Part shown: positions 1-8,372 of the stretch, one piece after another
Numbering within the stretch: position 1 is the stretch's first letter
Layout: every line of letters starts with the position of its first letter
Source: Streptomyces sp. Act143
Lineage (GTDB): Bacteria > Actinomycetota > Actinomycetes > Streptomycetales > Streptomycetaceae
DNA: 64,000 nt
Direction: 5' to 3'
Assembly: GCF_003143935.1 (NCBI RefSeq)
Contig: NZ_QFRX01000001.1
Coordinates: forward strand, 8,818,283-8,882,282
Notes under the pieces: model-generated
The model's database searches: none
Told to the model about the DNA's origin: nothing
Seen by the model: only the letters and a program-made list of their open reading frames with translations
Made by a program: the position numbers and the translations under genes

Positions 1-41
1 CTGTCTTTCCGTTCGGCTTGCGCGTCCCGGCGACGTGTTGA

Positions 42-69
42 ACTCTAGCGGATTCCTGGGCCAGTACAA
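42..69 (-). promoter_or_regulatory. Putative leftward promoter leaving the window
   Basis: On the minus strand TTGTAC (positions 69-64) and TAGAGT (47-42) are separated by 16 bp, a good match to a housekeeping sigma (HrdB-type) promoter. Transcription would run left out of the window, so the gene it serves is not visible. No coding frame was found between it and the start of the pabB-like gene at 203. Confidence 0.4.
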
Positions 70-202
70 AAACGCGTTTGTGCAGCGTGCTGCGCTGCAC
101 CTGCTCAGGCACCCCGCCGAGGTCACGGGCGAGGTCGCGGCCCAGGTCCCCGGACGGACATGACCAGGTCACCCGCTCGCCACCCGCCCTAGACTCGACC
201 GC

Positions 203-1252
203 GTGCACGACCTCCCTCCTCTGGCCCGTTTCGGCAACCGCGTCGCGACCGGGCTGCTCGACATCACCAGCGATCCCGCCGCCCTGGACTCGACCGGCTT
301 CTGGGCCGTCGCGGCGGACTTCGAGGGCCGCCTGACCTGCGCCCGCTTCGGCGACGTACGCGAAGAGCCGGTGCCCGCCCCGGTGCCGGGGCGGTGGCGG
401 GGGCCGGCGGTCGGGGACTGGACGTCCTCGCTCGACCGCGCCGGGTACACGGCGGGAGTGCGGCGCATCCGGGAGCACATCGCGGCCGGCGAGGTCTATC
501 AGGCGAACCTCTGCCGCGTCCTGAGCGCGCCCGTGGCGCCCGACGCCGACGTGGACGCGCTGACCGCCCTGCTGGCCCGTGGCAACCCGGCACCGTATGC
601 AGGAACGATCCGGCTGCCGGAGCACGGCGTGGAGACGGCCACCGCCTCACCGGAGCTCTTCCTGCGCCGCGACGGTGATGTCGTCGAGTCCGGGCCGATC
701 AAGGGCACCGGGCGCACCGAGGCGGACCTCCTGGAGAAGGACTACGCCGAGAACGTCATGATCGTCGACCTGGTCCGCAACGACATCGGGCAGGTCTGCG
801 CCACCGGCAGCGTGAGCGTCCCCGACCTGTGCGCGGTGGAGAAGCACCCGGGCCTGGTGCACCTGGTCTCCACGGTCCGCGGCGAGCTGCGGGACGGCGC
901 CGGCTGGCCGGAGCTGCTGGCCGCCGCCTTCCCACCGGGGTCCGTCACCGGAGCGCCCAAGTCCAGCGCCCTGCGGATCATCGACGCCCTGGAGCCGGCA
1001 CCGCGCGGCCCGTACTGCGGCGGCATCGGATGGGTCGACGCCGACCGGGGTACCGGAGAGCTGGCCGTCGGCATCCGCACCTTCTGGATCGACCGCGCGC
1101 GAGGAGTGCTGTGCTTCGGCACCGGTGCGGGCATCACCTGGGGTTCCGACCCCGAGGGGGAGTGGCGGGAGACCGAGCTGAAGGCGGCACGGCTGCTCGC
1201 GGTAGCGTCGGGGACGTACGAGGTGAGTGGAGAGGAAGCACCGACGTGCTAG
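203..1252 (+). CDS. pabB: Chorismate-binding enzyme, aminodeoxychorismate synthase component I-like
   Basis: Probable chorismate amination subunit for p-aminobenzoate (folate) synthesis in the cytoplasm. The 349-residue protein is the C-terminal chorismate-binding domain with little N-terminal extension. Visible family motifs are PIKGTGR near residue 165, DLVRNDIG near 192 and GSVTGAPK near 250. The Lys in PIKGT is characteristic of PabB; anthranilate synthase TrpE has Ala there, which is why I prefer PabB. No glutamine amidotransferase domain is attached, so ammonia or a separate PabA would be needed. The GTG start fits the beginning of homology. The next gene, a pabC-like lyase 67 bp downstream on the same strand, supports the assignment. 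A secondary-metabolism chorismate enzyme cannot be excluded. Confidence 0.82.
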   Translation: MHDLPPLARFGNRVATGLLDITSDPAALDSTGFWAVAADFEGRLTCARFGDVREEPVPAPVPGRWRGPAVGDWTSSLDRAGYTAGVRRIREHIAAGEVYQANLCRVLSAPVAPDADVDALTALLARGNPAPYAGTIRLPEHGVETATASPELFLRRDGDVVESGPIKGTGRTEADLLEKDYAENVMIVDLVRNDIGQVCATGSVSVPDLCAVEKHPGLVHLVSTVRGELRDGAGWPELLAAAFPPGSVTGAPKSSALRIIDALEPAPRGPYCGGIGWVDADRGTGELAVGIRTFWIDRARGVLCFGTGAGITWGSDPEGEWRETELKAARLLAVASGTYEVSGEEAPTC

Positions 1253-1319
1253 CCGACCCGGGGGGCACCCCTAGGGCCACCGCGACTCGTCCGGCACGGA
1301 TTCTGCGAGGTAAAGACCA

Positions 1320-2141
1320 GTGAAGATTTGGCTCGACGGCGGGTTGCAGGACACCGAGTCCGCCCGTGTCTCCGTCTTCGACCACGGGCTGACCGTGGGC
1401 GACGGCATCTTCGAGACCGTGAAGGCGGTGGCCGGCCGGCCGTTCGCCCTGACCCGGCACCTGGACCGGCTGACCCTCTCGGCGCGCGGCCTCGGCCTGC
1501 CCGACCCCGACCTCGACGAGGTGCGCCGCGCCTGCGCCGCCGTCCTCGACGCCAACCCCATGCCGCTCGGCAGGCTGCGCATCACCTACACCGGCGGCCA
1601 CGGCCCCCTCGGCTCCGACCGCGGCGAACACGGCCCGACCCTCGTCGTCGCCCTCGGCGAGACCTCCCGCCGCCCCGACACCACGGCCGTGATCACGGTC
1701 CCCTGGACCCGCAACGAGCGCGGCGCCCTCACGGGCCTGAAGACCACCTCGTACGCGGAGAACGTCGTCGCGCTCTCCCGCGCGCACGGCCAGGGCGCGT
1801 CCGAGGCGCTGTTCGCCAACACCGTCGGGCAGCTCTGCGAGGGCACCGGGTCCAACGTCTTCGTCGTCCTGGACGGCGAGATCCACACCCCGCCGCTCGC
1901 CTCCGGCTGCCTCGCGGGCATCACGCGCGCATTGACGGTCGAATGGACCGGCGCCCAGGAGACAGACCTCCCGCTGGACGTCCTGGAACGCGCCGAGGAG
2001 ATCTTCCTCACCTCCACCCTGCGCGACGTGCAGGCCGTGCACCGCGTGGACGACCGCGAGCTGGCCGGTACGCCGGGACCGGTGACCGCCAAGGCCATGC
2101 GCGTCTTCGACGAGCGGGCCGGCAACGACCTCGACCCGTAG
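1320..2141 (+). CDS. pabC: Aminotransferase class IV, probable aminodeoxychorismate lyase
   Basis: PLP fold-type IV enzyme of 273 residues, likely converting 4-amino-4-deoxychorismate to p-aminobenzoate plus pyruvate. The early GDGIFETVK segment, a Lys at about residue 141 in KTTSYAENV (the expected Schiff-base lysine) and the following EALFANT...CEGTGSNVF stretch are typical of the family. The GTG start at 1320 agrees with the conserved N-terminus (KIWLDGG). Its position directly after the pabB-like gene suggests one transcription unit. Class IV enzymes also include branched-chain and D-amino-acid aminotransferases, so the lyase assignment rests mainly on the neighbour. Confidence 0.78.
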   Translation: MKIWLDGGLQDTESARVSVFDHGLTVGDGIFETVKAVAGRPFALTRHLDRLTLSARGLGLPDPDLDEVRRACAAVLDANPMPLGRLRITYTGGHGPLGSDRGEHGPTLVVALGETSRRPDTTAVITVPWTRNERGALTGLKTTSYAENVVALSRAHGQGASEALFANTVGQLCEGTGSNVFVVLDGEIHTPPLASGCLAGITRALTVEWTGAQETDLPLDVLERAEEIFLTSTLRDVQAVHRVDDRELAGTPGPVTAKAMRVFDERAGNDLDP

Positions 2142-2212
2142 GGTCCCGAGGAGTTGGGCGGCTTGCGAATATTGGGCTGCCCCGGGGCATCGCAGCGGGT
2201 AGAACACCCGTG

Positions 2213-3037
2213 ATGACCACCACCCTGCGGCCGACCGAGCCGCTCCAGCAGAATGCCGACGGCACGCGTTCACGCCGCTACCAGGTGTGCGTGAACAGCC
2301 GCCCCGTCGGCGCCGTACACCTCGGCACGTCGCCGTCCTTCGGGACCTCGGTGGCGCGCATCCGCGATCTCGGCATCGAGGAACCCGACCGGCGCCGGGG
2401 CCGCGGGACGGTGGCCGCGCTGGCCGCCGAGGAGGTCGCGCGCGGGTGGGGCTGCCGGGAGATCGAGATCGCCGTTCCCGCGACCGCTGAGGCCGCCCTG
2501 CGGCTCGTCAGGGCGCTCGGCTACGTCCTGCGCAACCGCGGCATGGTGAAGCAACTCGGCGACACCCCGCCGGCCCTGCCGGCCGGCTATCGGGCCCGCC
2601 CCATGACCGAGGCCGAGTTCGACACCTGGCTGGAGCACGAGACCGAGGACTACGCGCGCACCTGGATCGCCCGGGGCGTGCCCGAGGCCGAGGCCCGCGC
2701 CAAGTCCCGGCGCGACCACGACACGCTCCTGCCGCGGGGCTTCGCCACCGAGGACACGTGGCTCCACATCCTCGAACACGAGGGCACGCGCGTGGGCAAT
2801 CTGTGGATCGCCCTGCGCGACGGAAAACCCTTCGTCTACGACGTCGAGGTGGACGCGGCCCACCGGGGCCACGGCCACGGCCGCGCCCTGATGCTCCTGG
2901 CGGAGATCGAGGCGCGCGCCCTCGGCAGCCGGACCCTGGGCCTCAATGTGTTCGCGGGCAACACACCGGCCGAGCGTCTCTACGAGTCGCTCGGCTACGA
3001 GACGACGCAATACGCCTTCTACAAGCCCCTGTTGTAG
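2213..3037 (+). CDS. GNAT N-acetyltransferase with two GNAT-like halves
   Basis: Acetyl-CoA-dependent acetyltransferase of unknown substrate, 274 residues. The C-terminal half holds a clear acetyl-CoA loop (DAAHRGHGHGRAL, about residues 215-227) followed by the NTPAERLYESLGYE signature. The N-terminal half shows a weaker version (IEEPDRRRGRGTVAAL, then a second LGY segment), so the protein looks like a tandem GNAT in which only the C-terminal half is surely active. The ATG at 2213 is preferred over the long in-frame upstream extension, which lies over pabC. A GTG at 2210 is an equal alternative. It follows pabC by 71 bp on the same strand. Confidence 0.8.
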   Translation: MTTTLRPTEPLQQNADGTRSRRYQVCVNSRPVGAVHLGTSPSFGTSVARIRDLGIEEPDRRRGRGTVAALAAEEVARGWGCREIEIAVPATAEAALRLVRALGYVLRNRGMVKQLGDTPPALPAGYRARPMTEAEFDTWLEHETEDYARTWIARGVPEAEARAKSRRDHDTLLPRGFATEDTWLHILEHEGTRVGNLWIALRDGKPFVYDVEVDAAHRGHGHGRALMLLAEIEARALGSRTLGLNVFAGNTPAERLYESLGYETTQYAFYKPLL

Positions 3038-3047
3038 CCGGCGGGGC

Positions 3048-3572
3048 TCAGGCGTCCGGCCCGGCCAGCAGCCGGTCCACGATCTCCTCGACGCGCTCGC
3101 GCAGGCCCTCCTGGCTCTTGCCGCCGTCGAGGCGCTCACCGCCGACGACGTACGTGGGGGTGCCGGTCACGCCGATCGCCTTGCCCTCGGCCTGGTCGGC
3201 GTCCACGATCAGGATGTGCCGGCCGTCGATCAGCGCGGTGTCGAACTCCTCGGCGTCGAGGCCCAGTTCACCGGCCACGTCGACCAGGAGGGATTCGCCC
3301 CTGCGATCCAGCTCCTCGACGCGGCCCAGCACGGCCTCGACATACTCCCAGCCCTTGCCCTGCTCGGCGGCCTCCTCGGCGGCCTGGGCGGCGGCGAAGG
3401 CGTGCTTGTGCTTCTCCAGCGGGAAGTGCCGCAGCCGCAGTTCCAGCCGATCGCCGTAACGGGCGCGCAGAGCCCGGACGTCGTCCAGGGCGCTCAGGCA
3501 GTCCGGGCACTGCAGCTCACACCAGACGTCGAGCACGGGGACGGCGGGAGACGCGGGGGAGGAGTCGTTCAT
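3048..3572 (-). CDS. DsbA-family thioredoxin-fold oxidoreductase
   Basis: 174-residue thioredoxin-like protein with an active-site CPDC at residues 22-25 preceded by another Cys at 18, and a cis-proline TGTPTYVV segment near residue 140. A long helical insert between them fits the DsbA/FrnE subfamily. There is no signal peptide, so it probably acts in the cytoplasm on thiol substrates that cannot be named. The ATG at 3572 starts just before the first beta strand; longer in-frame extensions overlap the divergent gene at 3820. It is convergent with the GNAT gene, with only 10 bp between the stops. Confidence 0.82.
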   Translation of the reverse strand: MNDSSPASPAVPVLDVWCELQCPDCLSALDDVRALRARYGDRLELRLRHFPLEKHKHAFAAAQAAEEAAEQGKGWEYVEAVLGRVEELDRRGESLLVDVAGELGLDAEEFDTALIDGRHILIVDADQAEGKAIGVTGTPTYVVGGERLDGGKSQEGLRERVEEIVDRLLAGPDA

Positions 3573-3819
3573 GCCCCCAGTCTCCCAGCCCGGCCCGGCA
3601 CCGACCGAATCGGCCCGCCCCGGGGCTGCCGTGCGGGGCCCCTGCCCCGGGCCGCGTGTCACCGGCGTCCGGAACCCCACTCCACCCTCCGACCGGCACC
3701 TACGGACGACCCGACCCGGAGATGTCCCTGATGTCCCGCCCGAGCATGGCCCCATGGGGCTCGGGCGGTGCAGGATGGAAGGGACGAACTGCCCGACCGA
3801 GCCCTGCCTGGAGGACCGG

Positions 3820-4263
3820 ATGATTGCCGAGACCGTCTGTTCCGCCGTCTCCGCGGCCGGCCTGGGCATCGCGGCCGTCACGGCGTACCGCAAGCGCTTC
3901 CTCGCCGCCGCCCGTCTCGCCGCGTACTCCCTGGTGCCGATCGGTCTGGTGATGACCGGCGTCGTCGAGTGGCTGTCCGACACCGCGTTCAGTGTCACCG
4001 CGTGGGCCGGTTTCGGTGTTCTCGGCGCCTCCTGGCTGCTCTTCTCCGCGACGCGCGCGGTGGAGCGCCGACGCGGCGGCACCCGCAAGGAACGCAGGGC
4101 GGCCGCCCGTTCCGCCCAGCGTGAGGCGGTCGCCCCGGCGGCCTCGGCGCCCTCTCTGGGCCCGGCCGCGCGCCCGGCGTCCCGTCCCGCCGCCGCCCCG
4201 CGCTCCGACTCCGCGGACGACTTCAGCGACATCGAGGCGATCCTGAAGAAGCACGGCATATGA
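3820..4263 (+). CDS. Small membrane protein (Streptomyces family often labelled 'cellulose synthase')
   Basis: 147-residue protein with two or three membrane-spanning segments in the first 75 residues (around 5-22, 33-50 and 54-72), then a basic stretch (RRRGGTRKERR), an Ala/Pro-rich linker and an acidic C-terminus ending in DIEAILKKHGI. I recall close Streptomyces relatives being labelled cellulose synthase, but no glycosyltransferase motif (D,D,D,QxxRW) is present and the protein is far too short for one. I infer a membrane-anchored protein of unknown function. The ATG at 3820 has a GGAGG about 7 bp upstream. A longer in-frame ORF from 3571 would overlap the dsbA-like gene start. Confidence 0.75.
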   Translation: MIAETVCSAVSAAGLGIAAVTAYRKRFLAAARLAAYSLVPIGLVMTGVVEWLSDTAFSVTAWAGFGVLGASWLLFSATRAVERRRGGTRKERRAAARSAQREAVAPAASAPSLGPAARPASRPAAAPRSDSADDFSDIEAILKKHGI

Positions 4264-4418
4264 CGGACGCAGGTCGGCTGAAACGACACAGTCCGCACTG
4301 ATCCGAACGCGGATGTGAACGTTCTGGACCTCACGTCACGGAATCCGGCGAACTACCCTGCATTTCCGGGCGTGTTGGTAACACCGGGGGTGATGACTGC
4401 GTCATCATCGCCCGCGAG

Positions 4419-4571
4419 ATGCTGGACACGACACAGAGCGACACCGCGCCACCTCAGGACGAGCCGCGCGGGTGCCTTTTCGCCCTTTCCCAGCCACCGC
4501 TGATGATCTTCCTGGCGGTGATCGGGTGTCTGCTGCTCATGGCTGCGCTGCACGATCTGCTGTTGCTGTGA
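4419..4571 (+). CDS. 50-residue single-pass membrane protein
   Basis: Short ORF below usual length cut-offs: ATG at 4419, TGA at 4569. The first 25 residues are polar (MLDTTQSD, then a PPQDEPRG segment). Residues 28-50 form one hydrophobic helix (from LMIFLAVIGCLL to DLLLL) with an internal His-Asp pair near the C-terminus. The switch from a soluble to a purely hydrophobic half is what makes a real gene likely. No strong ribosome-binding site is visible (GCGAG just before ATG), so translation may be weak or leaderless. The neighbours give no functional hint. Confidence 0.55.
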   Translation: MLDTTQSDTAPPQDEPRGCLFALSQPPLMIFLAVIGCLLLMAALHDLLLL

Positions 4572-4716
4572 GCCGTTCGCGCGGTACCCGACGTCACCCG
4601 TCGGGTACCGCGCCGCCACCTTGAGACCGCTGAGGCCGCCACCTTGAGGCAGGTGCTTCGAGACGGACGCCCCGAGACCGACAACCTCCGGCCGCCCTCC
4701 CGGAGCGACCCGCTCC

Positions 4717-5277
4717 TCAGCCGGCCGCTTCCTTGCGGCGCGCCCGGTACGCGGCCACGTGCAGCCGGTTCCCGCAGGTGCGGCTGTCGCAGTACCGCCG
4801 CGACCGGTTGCGGGAGAGGTCGACGAAGGCGCGGCGGCAGTCGGGCGCCTCGCAGCGCCGCAGCCGCTCCTGCTCCCCGGCGACGACGAAGAACGCCAGC
4901 GCCATCCCGCAGTCCGCCGCCAGGTGGTCGGCGACGGAGGCACCGGGAGCGAAGTAGTGGACGTGCCAGTCGTAGCCGTCGTGGTCGGTGAGCCGGGGCG
5001 TGGTGCCCGCGGCGGCCACCAGCTCGTTGATCAGGCCGGCCGCGGCCCGGGCGTCCGGCGCCGAGAAGATCGCCGCGAACCGCCCCCGGATCTTGCGCAC
5101 CGCCGAGAGATCGAACTCCGAGAGGACCCCGACATCGCTGATTTCGTGCTTTCGTACGAAATCAGCGAGAGCGGCGACGTCCGGCAGCGCGTCCGGGGTC
5201 GTGGTGTCCTCCGGTGCGGTGTTCACCAGATCCACCACGGCATCGAGGGCACACCGGGTGTCATGGGTGATCAGCAC
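4717..5277 (-). CDS. CGNR zinc-finger / ABATE-domain putative regulator
   Basis: 186-residue protein. The N-terminal two thirds match the helical ABATE-type domain (ALDAVVDLVNT start), and the last 45 residues are a CGNR zinc finger: C-x4-C, then YCDSRTCGNR with a second Cys pair, and a basic helix AAYRARR. The family is thought to bind DNA as stress-linked regulators; the targets are unknown. The GTG start at 5277 is chosen because GGGAG lies 7 bp upstream and homology begins there; an upstream extension to 5493 is possible but is rich in Arg/Gly and looks non-coding. It is transcribed alone, facing the 50-residue ORF. Confidence 0.78.
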   Translation of the reverse strand: MLITHDTRCALDAVVDLVNTAPEDTTTPDALPDVAALADFVRKHEISDVGVLSEFDLSAVRKIRGRFAAIFSAPDARAAAGLINELVAAAGTTPRLTDHDGYDWHVHYFAPGASVADHLAADCGMALAFFVVAGEQERLRRCEAPDCRRAFVDLSRNRSRRYCDSRTCGNRLHVAAYRARRKEAAG

Positions 5278-5535
5278 GTTTCGCTCCCTGGCCTGGGGGG
5301 TCGGGCGGGCGCCCGCCGATGCTGGCCGATCGTAGTGGCTTACCGCGCGGCTGTACCGGTCCCGGCGGCTGCGAGCTGCGCGGCCGGGCCGCCGGCCGGC
5401 GGGCCCACGCGCAGCGGCGCCGCCCCGCGGGAGTCCGCGGAGACGGCGCCGATGCGCGTACCTGTATGCGATTGTCCTGGCCCGAGCCGTCACCCCGAGT
5501 CGACGGCGCCGGGCGGCTTGGTGAGGCCTCGGTCC

Positions 5536-5949
5536 CTAGCTTTCCGCCAGGATGTGCGAGAGCTCCTGATCAAGGTCGAAGTGCCGGTGCTCGGTGCCGG
5601 GCGGCACAGCAGCGTCCGTGCGCTTCAGGAACGACTCCAGGGCCCGCGCCGGGGCCTCGAGCAGGGCTTCGCCCTCCGGGGAGCTCAGGGCGATGCATAC
5701 GACGCCCTGACCGTGACTGCGCGACGGCCAGACTCGGACGTCGCCGGTGCCGGTGGGCCGGTGGAGGCCCTCCGCGAGGAGGTCGCGGGCGAACACCCAC
5801 TCGACGGTCTCCTCGGCTCCGGTGTGGAAGGTGGCGTGCACGGCGTAGGGGTCGGCCGTGTCGTACCGCAGGCCTGCGGGGACAGGCAGGGAGGACTCGC
5901 TCGACACAACGAGGCGCAGGTGCAGCTCGCAGCTGACCGTGGTGTTCAT
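5536..5949 (-). CDS. ssgB: SsgB, SsgA-like sporulation protein that positions FtsZ
   Basis: 137-residue SALP-family protein starting MNTTVSCELHLRLV. Length and sequence agree closely with SsgB, the archetypal and most conserved SsgA-like protein of Streptomyces. In that genus SsgB marks future septum sites in aerial hyphae and tethers FtsZ to the membrane, with SsgA recruiting it. It is a soluble cytoplasmic protein. The gene stands alone, divergent from the PGPGW membrane protein gene at 6141, with about 190 bp between the starts. SsgB transcription in S. coelicolor is reported to depend on sigma-H; a weak candidate (GTTT on the minus strand at 6034-6031, about 14 bp before GGTGGC) is present but poor. 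Confidence 0.95.
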   Translation of the reverse strand: MNTTVSCELHLRLVVSSESSLPVPAGLRYDTADPYAVHATFHTGAEETVEWVFARDLLAEGLHRPTGTGDVRVWPSRSHGQGVVCIALSSPEGEALLEAPARALESFLKRTDAAVPPGTEHRHFDLDQELSHILAES

Positions 5950-6140
5950 AAGCGCCAGGGCCTTTCGCTCAGTGTGCGCTCGGGGATTCGCACGTCGGCG
6001 AAATCGACATGCCACCTACGGTGCCGTTGTAAACCCCTCTGAGTGTTTTGCGTGCCTTTACGTAACTCTTCCGGCCGAGACCCCGTTCGCGAGGTACGAC
6101 CATTCCGGTGACCGGTTTCGCTCGGGTAAAGTTTGGCCGT

Positions 6141-6593
6141 ATGAATACGGGGCGTGACGAGCGGGCCGAGGTGGCCGTGGCATCGGACGAGACAGAGACC
6201 AGCGGAGCGCAGAGCGAGCAGGGGCTCGGCTCGAAAGCGCCGGAATTCATCAAGGCGCGCCGCCTGCTGCACCTGAGCTGGCAGGTCGGGATCTTTGTCA
6301 TCGGGCTCGCGGTCGTGGTCGTGGGCATCATCATGCTTCCGCTGCCGGGGCCCGGCTGGGTCGTGATCTTCGGCGGTATGGCGATCTGGGCGACCGAGTT
6401 CGTCTGGGCCCAGCTGGTGCTGCGCTGGACGAAGCGGAAGGTGACCGAGGCGGCGCAGCGGGCACTGGACCCCAAGGTTCGCCGGCGCAACATCATCCTG
6501 ACGTCGATCGGCCTGGTGATCGTGGCCGCGATCGTCGGGGTCTACCTCTACAAGTTCGGCTTCGAGATGCCCTGGAACATCAAGGACCAGTGA
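6141..6593 (+). CDS. PGPGW-motif integral membrane protein (TIGR02611-like)
   Basis: 150-residue membrane protein. After a polar N-terminus of about 45 residues comes a hydrophobic pair of helices separated by LPLPGPGWVV, the motif that defines the PGPGW family, and a third helix near the C-terminus (residues about 120-140) before a short tail. Function is unknown. The ATG at 6141 is preferred over an in-frame ATG at 6108, which adds only 11 residues. The gene is divergent from ssgB and ends 78 bp before a tRNA gene. Confidence 0.8.
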   Translation: MNTGRDERAEVAVASDETETSGAQSEQGLGSKAPEFIKARRLLHLSWQVGIFVIGLAVVVVGIIMLPLPGPGWVVIFGGMAIWATEFVWAQLVLRWTKRKVTEAAQRALDPKVRRRNIILTSIGLVIVAAIVGVYLYKFGFEMPWNIKDQ

Positions 6594-6671
6594 TCCGCGG
6601 CCGGGGGTGCCGTGCCGGTTCGCACTGGTCACAGGCACCCCCTGACATGGGGTAATGTTCTTCCTGCGTCC

Positions 6672-6743
6672 GGGCGATTAGCTCAGTGGGAGAGCGCTTC
6701 GTTCACACCGAAGAGGTCACTGGTTCGAACCCAGTATCGCCCA
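6672..6743 (+). tRNA. tRNA-Val (CAC)
   Basis: 72-nt cloverleaf: 7-bp acceptor GGGCGAT/ATCGCCC, D-arm GCTC/GAGC, anticodon stem CTTCG/CGAAG with loop TTCACAC (anticodon CAC, reads GUG), T-arm ACTGG/CCAGT with TTCGAAC loop, discriminator A. The 3' CCA is not fully encoded (CC then G). A TAATGT -10-like hexamer lies at 6653-6658. An identical copy sits at 16856. Confidence 0.97.
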
Positions 6744-6750
6744 CCGGATC

Positions 6751-6785
6751 CGACGGCCCCTCTGCGAGCAGCAGAGGGGCCGTCG
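6751..6785 (+). terminator. Terminator hairpin after tRNA-Val
   Basis: Perfect 15-bp stem (6751-6765 with 6771-6785) and a 5-nt GAGCA loop, 7 bp after the tRNA. There is no clear T-tract, as is common in Streptomyces terminators. Confidence 0.75.
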
Positions 6786-6972
6786 TCGTTCCCGGCCCTG
6801 CGACCGCCGATGAGTTTCGGCCGGACGGCATCCCGATCCGGCAGGCGAGTTCATGTTCGGCGGACCGAACGACCGCGCCCGACCTGCGACTTCTCCGCGC
6901 GCGGCGCGACGTTCGCCCCTGGTGCGCGGTCAACTCGTCCGGGGGTCCCGCAAGAAATTCCTGTCCGAATCA

Positions 6973-7032
6973 TTGACGCACCCCGAGGGCCTTCGTACCT
7001 TGTGCCAGCAAGCGCTTACTTGAAACGATTCA
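6973..7032 (+). promoter_or_regulatory. Promoter with two LacI-family-like operators for the sugar operon
   Basis: TTGACG (6973-6978) and TACCTT (6996-7001) are spaced by exactly 17 bp, a strong sigma-70-type promoter. Just downstream, around the expected start point, are two CG-centred palindromes: GCAAGCGCTTAC (7008-7019, core AAGCGCTT perfect) and TGAAACGATTCA (7021-7032, one base away from the perfect TGAAACGTTTCA). Both have the form bound by LacI-family sugar repressors, so repression by road-block at the start site is inferred. No LacI regulator is encoded in this window. The rest of the 325-bp gap between tRNA and first gene holds only the tRNA terminator. Confidence 0.7.
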
Positions 7033-7068
7033 TGCAGGCGGCAACGACGCTGCGGGGAGGGCCCGACT

Positions 7069-8358
7069 GTGGGAACCAGCAGGAATGTTGAGAGGCGTAC
7101 GATCCTGAAGGTGGCCGGTGGAGCGGCGGCCACGCTCGGGCTGGCGACGACGACGGCGTGCGGAGGCGATGACAGCGGCTCCGGCGACGGGAATGTGACA
7201 CTCCGTTATGCCTGGTGGGGTGGCGAGCCGCGCACCATCGCCATGAAGAAGGCGATCGCCGTCTTCGAGAAGAAGAACCCGAAGATCAAGATCAAGCCTG
7301 AATTCACCGACTACGCGGCGTTCTGGGAGAAGTTCCAGACGCAGGCCTCCGGTGGAAATCCGCCGGACGTTTTCCAGAATGCCGTCGGATTCCTGCGCAA
7401 GTACGACAAGCGCGGTGTTCTGATGGACCTCAAGTCCCAGGCGGACTCCGGAAATCTGGACCTGAAGAACTTCCGCAACGGCGTTCTGGCGAACGGTCAG
7501 GTCGGCGACAAGCAGCTCGGCATCCCGGTCGGCGCCAACACCATGGCGCTCGTCATCGACCTCAAGGCCTTCAAGAAGGCGGGCGTCGAGGCGAAGATGG
7601 GCTGGACCTGGGACGAGTACTTCGACGCCCTCCAGACGATCCAGGACAAGCTGAAGATCGCCGGCGACACCGGCTACTTCAGCATCATGTACCTGTACGA
7701 CCTGTACCTGCGTCAGAACGGCAAGGCGTTCTTCACCGACTCCGATCTCGGCTTCACCGAGGACGACCTGACGCAGTGGTGGGCGGACGGCTACAAGCGT
7801 GTGAAGTCCGGGCTCGTCGCCGACCCGAAGAAGATCGAGCAGGTGCAGCCCAAGTCGGGTCTGTCGGCCGGGCTCGCGGCCTCCGAGTTCACCTGGGACA
7901 ACTTCTCCATCCGCTACGAGGGCGAGGGCGAGTCGGACTACGGGCTCGCGCCGATCCCCACCACGGACGGCAAGGACACCGGCCAGTACCTCGGTTCCCT
8001 GATGCTCAGCGCCTTCTCCGGGACCAAGCACCCCAAGGAAGCCGCCCAGTTCATCTCCTTCATGGTCCACGACCCCGAGGTCGGCAAGATCATGGGCTAC
8101 GACCGCGGCATCCTCTCCACGACCGAGCAGTACGACGCGTTCGTGCCCACCGACGACAACAACAAGGGCGTCAAGGCGTACGAGGAAGAGGTCGCCAAGG
8201 CCGGCGTGCTGGGGAAGATCACCCCGCACCCGTCCGGCGCCGACGTCATCGAGGCCGCCTTCCTGCGGATCGGCGGTGAGGTCGCCCAGGGCAAGACCAA
8301 GCCGGCCGACGCCGCCAAGGCGCTGTTCAGCGAGGCCAAGGCCGCGTTCGCGGGCTGA
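7069..8358 (+). CDS. Sugar ABC transporter solute-binding lipoprotein (Tat-type signal)
   Basis: 429-residue extracellular binding protein of the carbohydrate-uptake family. The N-terminus has a twin-arginine (RRTILK, residues 10-15), a short hydrophobic core and a lipobox-like TTTACGG, so export by Tat followed by lipidation is likely. The mature part has the usual LRYAWWGGEPR opening and a C-terminal KPADAAKALF segment. It is the first gene of a five-gene operon behind LacI-like operators. Given the lyase at the end of the operon, the ligand is probably an unsaturated pectin or rhamnogalacturonan oligosaccharide; that is inference. The GTG start has a GGGGAGGG purine tract 12 bp upstream. 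Confidence 0.88.
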   Translation: MGTSRNVERRTILKVAGGAAATLGLATTTACGGDDSGSGDGNVTLRYAWWGGEPRTIAMKKAIAVFEKKNPKIKIKPEFTDYAAFWEKFQTQASGGNPPDVFQNAVGFLRKYDKRGVLMDLKSQADSGNLDLKNFRNGVLANGQVGDKQLGIPVGANTMALVIDLKAFKKAGVEAKMGWTWDEYFDALQTIQDKLKIAGDTGYFSIMYLYDLYLRQNGKAFFTDSDLGFTEDDLTQWWADGYKRVKSGLVADPKKIEQVQPKSGLSAGLAASEFTWDNFSIRYEGEGESDYGLAPIPTTDGKDTGQYLGSLMLSAFSGTKHPKEAAQFISFMVHDPEVGKIMGYDRGILSTTEQYDAFVPTDDNNKGVKAYEEEVAKAGVLGKITPHPSGADVIEAAFLRIGGEVAQGKTKPADAAKALFSEAKAAFAG

Positions 8359-8372
8359 GGGGACGTACCACC

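Noticed and set aside
3820..4263. Cellulose synthase
   Set aside because: No glycosyltransferase motifs and only 147 residues; the label attached to relatives seems to be an annotation error.
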